Source: Lacticaseibacillus yichunensis | Lineage (GTDB): Bacteria > Bacillota > Bacilli > Lactobacillales > Lactobacillaceae | Reading direction: 5' to 3' | Assembly (NCBI RefSeq): GCF_003946405.1 | Contig: NZ_RHOG01000009.1 | Coordinates: 17,887 to 81,886, forward strand | DNA length: 64,000 nt | Shown here: positions 26,457-35,678 of the stretch, piece by piece | How positions within the stretch are numbered: the stretch's first letter is position 1 | Layout: each line of letters starts with the position of its first letter | Notes under the pieces: generated by a model | Databases searched by the model: none | The model's input: the letters and a program-made list of their open reading frames with translations, nothing else | What the model was told of the DNA's origin: nothing | Translations under genes and position numbers: made by a program

Positions 26457-28310
26457 TTACGCCTCGTTTTGACCGTCATGCCTCCGCTTACCGGCAAAGC
26501 CGAACAAGAGACCGATCACGACCAGCCCTGCAATGACGCCGGCCGGACTTGTTTCGTCGCCGGTCTGCGGCAGACTATTTTGGCCATTCTTAGTCTTCGT
26601 CGTCTGCGCTGTTTTCGCTTGGCCGGTGGTCGTTTCTGACTTCGATGTGGCAGGCTGCTGAGTGCCTGTCGAGTCGGTGCCTGCACCTTGATCATCGGTC
26701 GAGGTGCCCGGGTTGGTGTCCGGGTTGCCCGTATTGGTATCCGGATCGCCAGTATTGGTATCATCCGGATCCGTGGTGTCATCGCTGGTCGAAGCGTCCT
26801 TGCTGATGAGGTGGATCTGGACAGTCTGGTCCGCAGCCCCCGTTAGCACATAAGCCACGCTTGCGGCCTGCCCGTTTGCCAGCACATAACCATCCGGCAA
26901 GCCAAGCGCCGCGGTGTCGATGGTCAGCTGCTGATCCGTGTAGCCGTTGAGGGTCTGCTGCTTCAGCACATTCCCATCGGCGTCGACGAACTCGACCGTC
27001 ACCGTTTCGGGATCCGCTTCATAGGCAACCGTCTGCGTCTGATCCGCAGGCGTCTCGGTCGTGCTTGCTTGGGAAAAATCAGTGGTGGCCGTCGCCGCAT
27101 GATAGCCGGTTACAGCGGGGTTGGTGACCGTATTTGTCTCGGTAGCTGGCGTCCAGGTCGTGATCCCGGTCACTTCATCGGTGTCGCCTTGCCATTGCAC
27201 CGTCACGTTTTGCGTGGCAGGCAAGGCCGTGCGCTGGGCCGCAGGTAAAAAACCATCCGTTTCCGCGTAGGTGTAGGCCACCGAATTCGTGGTCGTCATG
27301 GTCGATTGCGTATGCTTGTGCGTCAGGTGAACCTGCACGACAGGCATGTCGCCATCTTCGTTGTAAGACAGCGTCAACGTTCCACTGGCGGCTTGGCCAT
27401 CCGCAAGCTGGTAGCCATCCGGAACGGTCGCCGTCCAGTTGATGGTTTCGTCGGTCACACCAGAGAGATTCTCGAGCGTCCCGACTTGGTAGTGATTATT
27501 ATCATCATCGATGTACTGGATATACGAGTATTGCGGGTCGGCCGTGTAATTGAACGTGATCGACGTATTCTGCGGCGCGCCATTCGTCAGCGTGTCGTAA
27601 GTCGTGACGGCAGGGTTCGCGCTGGCCTGCGTCGCGGTCGTCGAATAGCCCATCACAGTCGGCAGCGTCAGCCCGCTCAGTCCGGCATAGGTGTACACCA
27701 CTTGGCCGGTCGCGTTGTTGATATCCGTATTCCAAGTATAGGTCGCATTTGTCGCATAGCTGGCGGCATTAGGAAGACCGGTGTAGCTGACGGCGAGAGT
27801 GGTTGTCGTGGTGTCATATGCGTGGACCTGTTTCATTGGGAATTGGACCACATATTCGCCGGTGGCATCTTCGGGGATAGAAAAGTTGATAATGTATTGG
27901 TCGGCATACTCATAGCGACTTGGCTGAGAGCCAAAATTTCCATAATCAAGCGGGGTCAGATTTGTGCCCACCGTATTATACGTACCGGTATTACCCGTCA
28001 GCTGGTTAGCGAAAATGTCGCGTTCCAACACCGCATCATTGTTATCAACGTCGACATATTCGATCACCAACGTCACAGGTTGTGGATTTGTCGCGGTATT
28101 GCCAGTCAGCTGTATCCGGCCAACCCCATTAAAGGTCGGAATCGTTCCGTCATCATCAGCCGCCTGTACTACTTGGACCGGCGACGTCATTGGCAACGTG
28201 ACCGCAACCGCACTGCCGAGCGCCAGGACCGTCAATCCCATCGCGACCCATTGGCGGCCGCGCTTGTACAACTTCACACGATGTTTCGATTCATTTATCA
28301 TTTTAGCCAT
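26457..28310 (-). CDS. LPXTG-anchored surface protein with Mub-like repeats
   Basis: 617 aa. The N-terminus has a KxYKxGKxW-type signal (KLYKRGRQW, residues 13-21) followed by a hydrophobic stretch and a cut site near VQAAD. The body is Thr/Asn/Asp-rich beta-type repeats. The region about 345-440 (YTYAETDGFLPA ... VQWQGDTDEVTG) resembles mucus-binding Mub repeats. A Thr/Asp/Pro/Gly-rich wall-spanning linker leads to LPQTG, a membrane segment and a basic tail. Sortase A should couple it to peptidoglycan. Adhesion to mucin or plant polymer is the usual inferred role. It has its own strong promoter at 28414. Confidence 0.85.
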   Translation of the reverse strand: MAKMINESKHRVKLYKRGRQWVAMGLTVLALGSAVAVTLPMTSPVQVVQAADDDGTIPTFNGVGRIQLTGNTATNPQPVTLVIEYVDVDNNDAVLERDIFANQLTGNTGTYNTVGTNLTPLDYGNFGSQPSRYEYADQYIINFSIPEDATGEYVVQFPMKQVHAYDTTTTTLAVSYTGLPNAASYATNATYTWNTDINNATGQVVYTYAGLSGLTLPTVMGYSTTATQASANPAVTTYDTLTNGAPQNTSITFNYTADPQYSYIQYIDDDNNHYQVGTLENLSGVTDETINWTATVPDGYQLADGQAASGTLTLSYNEDGDMPVVQVHLTHKHTQSTMTTTNSVAYTYAETDGFLPAAQRTALPATQNVTVQWQGDTDEVTGITTWTPATETNTVTNPAVTGYHAATATTDFSQASTTETPADQTQTVAYEADPETVTVEFVDADGNVLKQQTLNGYTDQQLTIDTAALGLPDGYVLANGQAASVAYVLTGAADQTVQIHLISKDASTSDDTTDPDDTNTGDPDTNTGNPDTNPGTSTDDQGAGTDSTGTQQPATSKSETTTGQAKTAQTTKTKNGQNSLPQTGDETSPAGVIAGLVVIGLLFGFAGKRRHDGQNEA

Positions 28311-28413
28311 TTATATAGAACCTCCTAGACACGATGTCAGTCGACAACAGCAACTCGCCACAGCGCGAGCCAATAACTCGTAAAAATTATTGGTGTTATC
28401 ATTACTGTCTTAA

Positions 28414-28442
28414 TTATAACCGAAATCTGTAACAATATCAAA
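28414..28442 (-). promoter_or_regulatory. promoter of the 617-aa surface protein gene
   Basis: Minus-strand TTGATA (28437-28442), 17-nt spacer, TATAAT (28414-28419), close to consensus. The rest of the 28311-28692 gap is AT-rich without another gene. Confidence 0.8.
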
Positions 28443-28644
28443 TTGGCCAAGACCGGCAAAATAATTAACCGTTATTACTTATACGGTGGGAGTTCTATCG
28501 CAAAAAGGCGGTGTGATGCGGTTGTGTTCTTTTGCCAGAAACACAGTTCCAAAATAACAATAGAATTTTACAAAAGATGAAATTGTTAATCCGGTATAAC
28601 TATTTTTCTCGCAACATCAATATGCCGTCGTTTTTCTGGGAATC

Positions 28645-28671
28645 AAACAAGGCCCAGCAAATGGCCAGGCC
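28645..28671 (-). terminator. terminator-like hairpin after the lectin-domain protein
   Basis: 8-bp stem (28651-28658 with 28664-28671, two G-U pairs), followed on the minus strand by a short T-rich stretch. Confidence 0.5.
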
Positions 28672-28692
28672 CAGTTTTGATGAGATGATCGA

Positions 28693-31365
28693 TTATTCGC
28701 GGCGCTGTTTGCGCATGCCGATCAGAAGTGCCGACGTTGCCAAAACCACAAGGCCCAAAACGGTCAGTGGTTCAGTCGCAGTCTCGCCAGTTTGCGGAAG
28801 CGATGCGGCAGAATCCTTTTTATCCGTTGACTTCTGATCAGACGTCTTCGTCGCGGCCGAGTTGTCCGCTTTCTTGGTCGTCGTCTCATCCGTTGTCGCA
28901 GGCTTCGACTCGGATTTTGTATCAGGCTTGGCGTCTGGTTTGGTGGTCGGATTCGTCGATGGGGTCACAGCATCCTTGGTGTAGACCAAGATCACAGTCT
29001 GCGCCTCAGCGGTCAGCCGCCCGGCCAGTGCTGCAGAGCCTGCGCCCAGCGACGTGTAGTGATAGCCCTTGATGCTGGTCAGCGCGATAGTATAGCCGTT
29101 GCCGATAGAGCCGGTATGGACCGCGTCGGGGGCGATCGCGTTGCCCTTCTCATCGACAAACTTGACGGTCAGATCACCGGCCTTGACCGGCGTCGTCACA
29201 CCGCGTTTTGGCGTGTAGACAAAAGCGATCGTCTGCGCGTCAGCTTTGAGCGTACCCGTCAATGCGGCGGAACCGCTGGCAACCTTCTTGAAGGTATAGT
29301 TCGCCAGCTCCGGCGCCGTGACCGAATAACCGTTGCCAACATACCCCGACCGGACCGTAGCCGCTTTGATCGTGTTGCCGTAATCATCGACGTACTTCAC
29401 AGTCAGATCACTGGCTTTGATTGGCGTCGTCTCACCACGTTTTGGCGTGTAGACCAGGGTGATCGTCTGCGCATCAGCCTTGAGTGTGCCGGTCAATGCA
29501 GCGGAACCCGAAGCTACCTTGTTGAAGGTATAATTCGCCAGCTCTGGCGCCGTGACCGAGTACCCATTACCAATATAACCAGACTTGATCGTATCCGCTT
29601 TGATCGTGTTGCCATAATCATCGACATACTTCACGGTCAGATCACCGGCCTTGACCGGCGTCGTCTCACCACGTTTTGGCGTGTAGACCAGGGTGATCGT
29701 CTGCGCGTCGGCCTTCAAAGTCCCTGTCAATGATGCGGAGCCACTGGCGACTTTATTGAAGGTATAATTCTCAAGCTCCGGTGCGGTTACCGAGTAGCCA
29801 TTGCCCACATAGCCCGCGCGGACCGTATCCGCTTTGATCGTATTGCCATAATCATCGACGTACTTCACGGTCAGATCACCGGCTTTGACTGGTGTGGTCT
29901 CCACGTGAGACGGACGATAAACTAGGGTCACCAGCTGATTGCCAGCCGTGTAAGTGCCAGTCAGCGGGGAAGAGCCGGCCGCGGTCGGATCATAAATATA
30001 ATTTTCGATGCTCGGGACCTCAACCGTGTAAGGCGTCCCTAGAAGTGCCTCGTCCAACTTCTTACTTGGGGCGATCGTGTTCCCATTTTCATCGACATAA
30101 TTGACGGTGACATTACCATAGGTGACAAATGGCAGCTCAATATCATTTTGAGCCGTATCAGAAGACAAGGTGATGAACTGTGCGCCATCCAGCCGCGAAT
30201 TGCCGATCGCGTTGACCGGATAAGCCGCTGTCACAGCATTACCGTCCTTATCCGTCGTCGGTGCCGCGGTCCCGGCAGGATAGAACGCAATCACGTCGCC
30301 AGGCAATCCCTTGAGTCCAGTCTGCGATGGCCCAGTGACACCCGCCGGCAGCCCAGTCGAAGCGATGTCTAGCGTTGTCTCAATTGGCGTATAGGAAAAA
30401 TCGTTGAACGTGGCCGAATACGCCGCATGGGAACCCGCAGTGGCGCCGGTCAAAACAATGGAGAATGGTGTGCCGGCATATTGTTTCGCAGTGTAGTCAT
30501 TTGTCCATTGTGCGACCTGAGTACCGCTATCATCATAGACCGTCGTGGTGATCGTCTGCGTAGCCGCATCATAGCTGAGGTCAAATGTGTATGTGAGCGC
30601 CCCTGCTTCGCTGTTAGATGGCACGATACCCGTGGAAACTGGCTTGTCCAACGCTATGCCGGGATTCAGGCCCGATGTGTAATACGTGATGCCAGGTGTG
30701 GTCCAAGATTGTATGTTCCCATCAGCGTCATAGTATTTAGACGGCGAAGCGCCCAATGCATTCGTGGACACATTGAAGCTAAGTAGCTTGGTCGCATCAT
30801 AGCTGACACCCAATTGGCCACCAGTCTGAGCTGTGGTCGGTGCGTCCTCAGGTGAAACATCTTCAAAGAACAGCGCCGTCCCATCCCCACCCAACCAATC
30901 GCTCATGGACGGGTCCCATGCGATGTTTGTCGTAATGTTGATATGAAAATCAGTCGTGAAGTCGACCTGCCGTTTGGCGACGACCATCCCAATACCAGCC
31001 GGATAAGAATTTGGATTCTCTTCAGTTGGCTCAGTCTCATACCCAGTCGTCAGTTGTACCTGATTGCCGTTGATCGTCAGCGGATCCCCGTTTGTCGCGG
31101 AGCGCGCCGTGAAGTTTTGGGCCATCGTATCGCCGCTGACCGCGATTTCACGTCCAGTCTGCGCCAGATTGACCGACAGATCGCCATTGACATCTGTGGT
31201 CGTGACGATCGCCATGCTGGCTGCGACTTCGCTTTGTCCCGCAGGCTCACCCGCCGCAGCGACCGGCTGGGCAATTGACCAGCCGCCGACCACAAGCGTT
31301 GCGCCTAACACCAGGGCAAACAACCACGTCTTGCCCTTTTTGTACATCTTATAATGCTCTTTCAT
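28693..31365 (-). CDS. LPXTG surface protein with L-type lectin domain and MucBP repeats
   Basis: 890 aa. A KxYKxGKxW signal (KMYKKGKTW, residues 6-14) precedes a hydrophobic core. An L-type (legume) lectin-like domain spans about 55-330, with GDGTALFFED and a conserved beta-strand near FSIVLTGATAG. Five MucBP-type repeats of about 78 aa follow, of which the middle three are nearly identical. A Thr/Lys/Asp-rich linker, LPQTG, a membrane helix and a basic end complete it. It should be wall-anchored and bind glycans. GGAGGG lies before the ATG, and an extended -10 (TGGTATAAA, 31516-31524) lies upstream. Confidence 0.88.
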   Translation of the reverse strand: MKEHYKMYKKGKTWLFALVLGATLVVGGWSIAQPVAAAGEPAGQSEVAASMAIVTTTDVNGDLSVNLAQTGREIAVSGDTMAQNFTARSATNGDPLTINGNQVQLTTGYETEPTEENPNSYPAGIGMVVAKRQVDFTTDFHINITTNIAWDPSMSDWLGGDGTALFFEDVSPEDAPTTAQTGGQLGVSYDATKLLSFNVSTNALGASPSKYYDADGNIQSWTTPGITYYTSGLNPGIALDKPVSTGIVPSNSEAGALTYTFDLSYDAATQTITTTVYDDSGTQVAQWTNDYTAKQYAGTPFSIVLTGATAGSHAAYSATFNDFSYTPIETTLDIASTGLPAGVTGPSQTGLKGLPGDVIAFYPAGTAAPTTDKDGNAVTAAYPVNAIGNSRLDGAQFITLSSDTAQNDIELPFVTYGNVTVNYVDENGNTIAPSKKLDEALLGTPYTVEVPSIENYIYDPTAAGSSPLTGTYTAGNQLVTLVYRPSHVETTPVKAGDLTVKYVDDYGNTIKADTVRAGYVGNGYSVTAPELENYTFNKVASGSASLTGTLKADAQTITLVYTPKRGETTPVKAGDLTVKYVDDYGNTIKADTIKSGYIGNGYSVTAPELANYTFNKVASGSAALTGTLKADAQTITLVYTPKRGETTPIKASDLTVKYVDDYGNTIKAATVRSGYVGNGYSVTAPELANYTFKKVASGSAALTGTLKADAQTIAFVYTPKRGVTTPVKAGDLTVKFVDEKGNAIAPDAVHTGSIGNGYTIALTSIKGYHYTSLGAGSAALAGRLTAEAQTVILVYTKDAVTPSTNPTTKPDAKPDTKSESKPATTDETTTKKADNSAATKTSDQKSTDKKDSAASLPQTGETATEPLTVLGLVVLATSALLIGMRKQRRE
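29179..29880 (-). repeat. three tandem 234-bp in-frame repeats
   Basis: Units 29647-29880, 29413-29646 and 29179-29412 each encode 78 residues starting (G/S)DLTVKYVDDYGNTIK and ending before the next unit. They differ at only a few codons. One diverged unit lies on each side. Near-identity at DNA level points to recent duplication or gene conversion, and copy number may vary between strains. Confidence 0.9.
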
Positions 31366-31515
31366 TGCTCCGAACCCTCCAGTCTGGTCTAGCCCGCCAC
31401 GCCAGCCGCCCGGAAATAACCGATCGATCGCGTAGCAATGCCGAAAAGCCTTCAGCCGGTTGGTATTTTCACTGTCCCCACATGACCGTGGAAAAACCGT
31501 TCCCGTGCTGAATTG

Positions 31516-31524
31516 TTTATACCA
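31516..31524 (-). promoter_or_regulatory. extended -10 promoter of the lectin-domain protein
   Basis: Minus-strand TGGTATAAA, about 150 nt upstream of the ATG. The surrounding 31366-31836 gap is AT-rich and contains no gene that I can support. Confidence 0.5.
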
Positions 31525-31878
31525 TATTCTAATTAGTGCAGATAGAAACCGTTTTCGAACACGTTGAGCGTAGCATTAAAAAAAACAAGTTCGTTGCCAA
31601 TATTGACAAAATTCGTTTCGGAAATTGGACGCAAAGCGCAAAATTGGTCTAGTCGAAACGGCGAGTTTTCTTTAAAAAACCGGCGTTCTTTATATAGGAA
31701 AGGCCGTAACCACCACTTTCCGAGGCACTGGCATTCGCGATGTGAATGTCTCACTAATTTATTTATTAGAATCAATTACTGAGCACTTTCGAAAGTTGGC
31801 ATGTGACATCATACTAGGTGTGTAAGTAATGCGGCGATGGGGATCGCCATCTGTTTTACAGTTTCTGGGGGAATTTTT

Positions 31879-32667
31879 TTGGTCAACAAGAAGCAGATCA
31901 CGGCAGCAGTCGCGGCCCTGATCTTTGTCGTGTTTGGTGCGGGCTGCGGTCAACAAGCCGCAACGAGCCCGGCCGCAACGGAAGCGCTCGTCGTTTCGGC
32001 GCCTGCGCCTGTCGTCCCGGTGGTGAACCGAAGTGGCCGGCACCAGCCAGCCGTTTCCGTACCGTCTGTTCGTGTGCAAAAGCCGAAAGCGCGCGTCCAG
32101 GCCAGTCCAAAACCGGCCGGAACGCCTGCAAAATCGGCAGCGCACGCCCCAGCCAAGCAAGTCACAACCGCAAGAGCGGAAACCGCCTCTGCGAAAGCCG
32201 CGCCTGCGACCAACCGCGAGCCGGCCACGCCCGCAAAGCCGGTCAGCAAGGTCTCTGCGCAACAGGCCATCACGCCGGCAAAGTCGACTGTCAAAAAGTC
32301 GACCGTGCCCAAATCGGTGAGCGGTTTAACGATGGCGGGCCAAACGTTTGCCATTGGCACCTTCACCGGGCTCGGCCACGTGCCAGGCGACCGCGTCTAC
32401 TCATGGACGGCGGTGGCCAACCATTATCTGGTCGAGGCCACCGGGGTCGCGCATGATGCCCTGCAACAACTCAGCATCGGTGCGCCAATCACCGTGAACG
32501 GTCATCTCTACCACCTAGTTGCGATCAAGCGCCACGTGGTCAATGACCAGGCGGCGATCACGACGTTGAAGACGCTGAAGGCGCAGTACGGCGGCATTTC
32601 TCTTCAGACCTGTGTCCAAACAGGTGGTAGCGGCGTTTCACCGCTTGATCTCTTCTTCGCGAATTGA
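31879..32667 (+). CDS. secreted or lipoprotein-like protein with a sortase-like C-terminal domain
   Basis: 262 aa from the TTG at 31879 (GGGGGA 6 nt upstream); an ATG at 31837 in frame has no ribosome binding site. A basic start and hydrophobic stretch end in FGAGC, an imperfect lipobox (Gly at -3). Residues about 35-140 are Ala/Pro/Lys-rich and probably span the wall. The last 110 residues loosely follow the sortase plan: VPGDRVYSWTAVANHY, then LSIGAPITVNGHLYHLV, then SLQTCVQTGG with a Cys after TC. The conserved Arg after the Cys is absent. It may be a diverged sortase-fold protein; the function is not known. Confidence 0.5.
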   Translation: MVNKKQITAAVAALIFVVFGAGCGQQAATSPAATEALVVSAPAPVVPVVNRSGRHQPAVSVPSVRVQKPKARVQASPKPAGTPAKSAAHAPAKQVTTARAETASAKAAPATNREPATPAKPVSKVSAQQAITPAKSTVKKSTVPKSVSGLTMAGQTFAIGTFTGLGHVPGDRVYSWTAVANHYLVEATGVAHDALQQLSIGAPITVNGHLYHLVAIKRHVVNDQAAITTLKTLKAQYGGISLQTCVQTGGSGVSPLDLFFAN

Positions 32668-32828
32668 GTGTCTGTTTTTGAAGCGGCATCTGCCGCCGGC
32701 CATGTGAATGCGCTGGGTCACATGGCTTTGTATCTACAGCAAGCCGGCTCACCCCACAGCAAGAGCGGTTGCTCACCAGCGTCTCCGAACTATCTAGCAC
32801 GACGTCTGCTCAACCGAAAAAGCCATTT

Positions 32829-32860
32829 TCTCCGTGACCAACCACGACGGAGACAATGAC
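32829..32860. terminator. bidirectional terminator
   Basis: 7-bp stem TCTCCGT / ACGGAGA (32829-32835 with 32847-32853) with T-rich stretches on both sides, between the convergent sortase-like gene and the Mga-type regulator. Confidence 0.55.
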
Positions 32861-32892
32861 TTTTTTGTTTTATATCAAAATGAATCCAGCGC

Positions 32893-34425
32893 TCAGTCCT
32901 CGGTTGCTTGGTCCCGCTGCGCCGCCACGAACCGGTCATACCGGTCGCTCAAAAAGCGCATGTAGATGTGCTCCAAAAACAGCTCCAGGTCGCCCATGTC
33001 CGGCGTGAAATCCGGTGACAGGACGATGAAGACGCGCGAATCCTCACGCTCGGCGGCACCGGTCGGGCGCGCCGTGATCACCGCATCATAATGATGGGCG
33101 GGGTGATAGGCTTCAAAATCGACCGTTACCGTGGTCCGCAGCGTGCGTCTGATCAATTCGATCTGCGCCTCGGTGAACATCCGGTCGCGCCCAAAATTAC
33201 AGCCGACCACGATTTTATCCTGAATATTGGCGATCACTAAGTCCATTGCCATGCGGTAACGCAGGGAAAGCTCATCCAATTTTTCAGCTGAGATGCCGCC
33301 ATGGGTCGCCATGATCGTGGCCGTCGCCTGGCGCATGCGCACAAGGACCTTGGTGACGCGCTCGCTTGGCACGCGGAACATGACCGGCATCGGAATGTAA
33401 TTGGCGGGTACGTTGATGATGCCGTTGAAATACAGCACGCTGAAATAACTTTGCTGCAAGGAATAAGACAGCATGTCGAACACATCATCAGTGATCGTGA
33501 ACGCGCCCAGCGATGTGCGCACCAGCTGGCCGATCGTGCGGTCCAACGCAGTGATCGCCGGGTCTTTTGCCGTCTCAGCCGCGATCGCGCGCCGCCCGCC
33601 TTCGCTGTCCGTGGAAAAGGCCATGTTCGCCATCATCATGCGTTCGAGCCACAGCTGTTCGCCGGCGGTCCAAGTCATGCCAGTCGCATGGGCGTGTGTC
33701 GCCACAACATCGCGAATCAGTGCGAGCTCAGGCGTCGCGTCATCCAGACACACCCCGCGGGGTAGATTCGCCGTGTGTTTTGCCGCCCGCGCCTTCATGA
33801 TGGCAAAATACAGCTGCATTCGCACCGTCCCATCCCAGGAAAAAAGGCCCGGGCTGCGGCGCTCGATGCCTTCGATCACCGCCGTTCCAGAAGGGACCAT
33901 GATCTGCGAGACGATCAGATCATACGGCACCGTTGCCCAGATCCACTGGACAAAAAGATGGCGAATCTGCGGCTCACTGCCAACCAGCCGGCCCGCCTTG
34001 ATCTGCACCTGAAATTCTTCCAGATGGCCGTTAAGCTCGCGAATCCGTCGCGCTAACGTCGCCCGGCTGATATGCAGCATCTCCGCTCGTTGAACCAAAC
34101 TCAGCTCCGGGTGAATCAACAGGTCGATCAAGAGCCGATAAGACAACGACCGCTCGAAAAAACAATAGTAGTCGATCTCCTGGGCTGACCACTGATGCGT
34201 CCCATGCAAGACGATCACATCATCCGTCAGATCTAGCGTCAGCCCGCCTTCCAGCCGGACCAGTCGATTGCACAAGGCGCTCAGGTCACTGTGAAGCGTG
34301 GCCGGCGACTGCGCAAGCTGTTGCGTGAGCGCACCAAAACTAAGCGGCTTACTCTGCCGCAATAAAAATTGTAATAATCGAAGCTGGCGCTGCTCATCTG
34401 CATCAAGAATCTCGAAGATCTCCAT
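32893..34425 (-). CDS. Mga/AtxA-type transcriptional regulator
   Basis: 510 aa. Two N-terminal helix-turn-helix regions are visible: about 28-60 (LSFGALTQQLAQSPATLHSDL) and a Mga-type one at about 105-135 (LSLVQRAEMLHISRATLARRI). A long helical PRD-like middle and a C-terminal EIIB-like part (VVGCNFGRDRM) follow. Mga regulators activate surface adhesin and virulence genes in streptococci and are controlled by PTS phosphorylation. Here the gene lies beside two LPXTG proteins, so control of these is plausible but inferred. Confidence 0.82.
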   Translation of the reverse strand: MEIFEILDADEQRQLRLLQFLLRQSKPLSFGALTQQLAQSPATLHSDLSALCNRLVRLEGGLTLDLTDDVIVLHGTHQWSAQEIDYYCFFERSLSYRLLIDLLIHPELSLVQRAEMLHISRATLARRIRELNGHLEEFQVQIKAGRLVGSEPQIRHLFVQWIWATVPYDLIVSQIMVPSGTAVIEGIERRSPGLFSWDGTVRMQLYFAIMKARAAKHTANLPRGVCLDDATPELALIRDVVATHAHATGMTWTAGEQLWLERMMMANMAFSTDSEGGRRAIAAETAKDPAITALDRTIGQLVRTSLGAFTITDDVFDMLSYSLQQSYFSVLYFNGIINVPANYIPMPVMFRVPSERVTKVLVRMRQATATIMATHGGISAEKLDELSLRYRMAMDLVIANIQDKIVVGCNFGRDRMFTEAQIELIRRTLRTTVTVDFEAYHPAHHYDAVITARPTGAAEREDSRVFIVLSPDFTPDMGDLELFLEHIYMRFLSDRYDRFVAAQRDQATED

Positions 34426-34805
34426 ACAGGTTTCCTCCCAAAAATGCCCCCGAACGCTCGCACATCGTCCCCACGGCGATGTTGTTCCCTGGAAGATAAA
34501 TTATACATAATTGGCGATTTTTTAACAAGAAGCTGGCCGCCGAATAACAGCGTCCCTGCGGCGTTCTCACCCCCGCGTCGGCTACCTCGAAAGCCGTCAT
34601 CCAGCCGCGATCAGTCTGACAACAAGACAGGTCGGATCACCCATCGCCCGCGCCAGTATGGGCTTTGACAGATCAATCATGCCCGGTCCTGCTTGTGAAG
34701 TGCCTGAAACGCCCGGCCGAGCGCATCCTCTTTTTGGCGAGGTAGACCAATTGATTAAAGAACTCTGCCCTTGGGTATGAAAAACAGACAGTATAACAAT
34801 TTTCA

Positions 34806-34867
34806 GCGCCATCAACCGTCCAGGCCGCACTCCCTGCCCACCCCTGAACGCTCGGCTCCGCACCCTG
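34806..34867 (+). repeat. palindromic element family, partial copy (right arm only)
   Basis: It begins GCGCCATCAACC and ends CTCCGCACCCTG, matching the right arm of the type 2 copies at 34880 and 56360. The left arm is missing. Confidence 0.7.
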
Positions 34868-34879
34868 AAGTTGGGCTAC

Positions 34880-34980
34880 GCGCGGCAGGTCTGAAACATC
34901 TAGTCGTCCCGGTCGCTCGATGGCCAAGGACGCCATCAACCACCCAGGCCGCACTAGCTGTTCAGACCTAAACGCCGCGC
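34880..34980 (+). repeat. palindromic element family, copy 1 (type 2)
   Basis: About 100-nt imperfect hairpin. The paired arms, from outside in, are GCGCGGC/GCCGCGC, GGTCTGAA/TTCAGACC, CTAGT/ACTAG and GATGGC/GCCATC. It is joined to the next copy by a CACCCTGAAGTTGGGC linker. Confidence 0.85.
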
Positions 34981-34998
34981 TTCGCACCCTGAAGTTGG

Positions 34999-35106
34999 GC
35001 TCCAGCCCGCATGGTGGGGACATCTAACTGTCTCGTGCACTCGAGGCGAAGTGCGTCTCAAGCACCCGAGCCAAGTTAGCTGCCCCACTATCCCGCGGGC
35101 CGGAGC
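34999..35106 (+). repeat. palindromic element family, copy 2 (type 1)
   Basis: The arms are GCTCC/GGAGC, GCCCGC/GCGGGC, GTGGGG/CCCCAC, CTAACT/AGTTAG and CTCG/CGAG. It ends in CACCCTGAATCAAAAAA, the same end as the copy at 41261. Confidence 0.85.
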
Positions 35107-35116
35107 ACCCTGAATC

Positions 35117-35147
35117 AAAAAAACCCGCTGTCCTCGGACAACGGGGT
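35117..35147 (-). terminator. terminator of the small CIRCE-associated gene
   Basis: An 11-12-bp stem (35123-35133 with 35136-35147, one bulge) is followed by seven T on the minus strand. It sits between the gene at 35174 and the palindromic elements. Confidence 0.82.
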
Positions 35148-35173
35148 CGCCGCAGCGTTGCACGCGTCGGCTA

Positions 35174-35389
35174 TTACTTCTTGAGAACGGATTCCACAAG
35201 AGCTTTGACTTCATCATCGCTCTTGTCCAGGACCGGCTTCATTTCCTTTTCGGTCTTGATCGTATCCTTTCCGTTCTTCTCCATGTAGTAGTCCCACAAT
35301 GCATCGCGAACCGGGGTCTCGGAATCGCTCCAATCAAACACCGCGTTCATCGGCTTATCAAGTACAAGCGTCTTTTCAACATCTGCCAT
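35174..35389 (-). CDS. small acidic protein of unknown function
   Basis: 71 aa from the ATG at 35389, which has GGAGG 8 nt upstream; the earlier in-frame ATGs lack a site. The sequence [20 protein letters not shown] continues as a charged, Lys/Asp/Glu-rich helical protein with no signal or membrane part. I do not recognise the family. A CIRCE element 80-106 nt upstream suggests heat-shock (HrcA) control. A strong terminator follows. Confidence 0.75.
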   Translation of the reverse strand: MADVEKTLVLDKPMNAVFDWSDSETPVRDALWDYYMEKNGKDTIKTEKEMKPVLDKSDDEVKALVESVLKK

Positions 35390-35468
35390 GATCTTTACCT
35401 CCATCATTGTTTTCTTACCTTACGGACAACAACAGTATAACGCATTTGCCAGCGACCGGCGCACTTTT

Positions 35469-35495
35469 TTAGCACTTGAATGAAGATAGTGCTAA
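35469..35495. promoter_or_regulatory. CIRCE-like HrcA operator
   Basis: TTAGCACTT-N9-TAGTGCTAA compared with the consensus TTAGCACTC-N9-GAGTGCTAA: 16 of 18 conserved bases and exact spacing. It lies between the minus-strand small gene and the plus-strand MFS exporter, nearer the small gene's weak TATACT -10 (35434-35439). Confidence 0.8.
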
Positions 35496-35617
35496 TCCCG
35501 TGCGCCGTCCCCGTCTATCCGTATTGTACCAAGACCACCAGACAAAAGGGTGCGTCACGCCTCGCCGCACCATCGAATGCCCCACAAGCAATTTCGAGAG
35601 CAACACCCGCGTTGATA

Positions 35618-35645
35618 TTGACATAGTGTAATTAAAGGCTATCGT
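35618..35645 (+). promoter_or_regulatory. promoter of the MFS gene
   Basis: TTGACA (35618-35623), 16-nt spacer, TATCGT (35640-35645). Confidence 0.5.
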
Positions 35646-35678
35646 AGAAGTTATCTTACCGTAAAGGATGCGGCCGCA

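Noticed and set aside
34870..35110. Integron attC site
   Set aside because: The linker contains GTTGGGY like an attC core, but there is no integrase, no gene cassette between copies, and the palindrome lies between identical rather than inverse core sequences.
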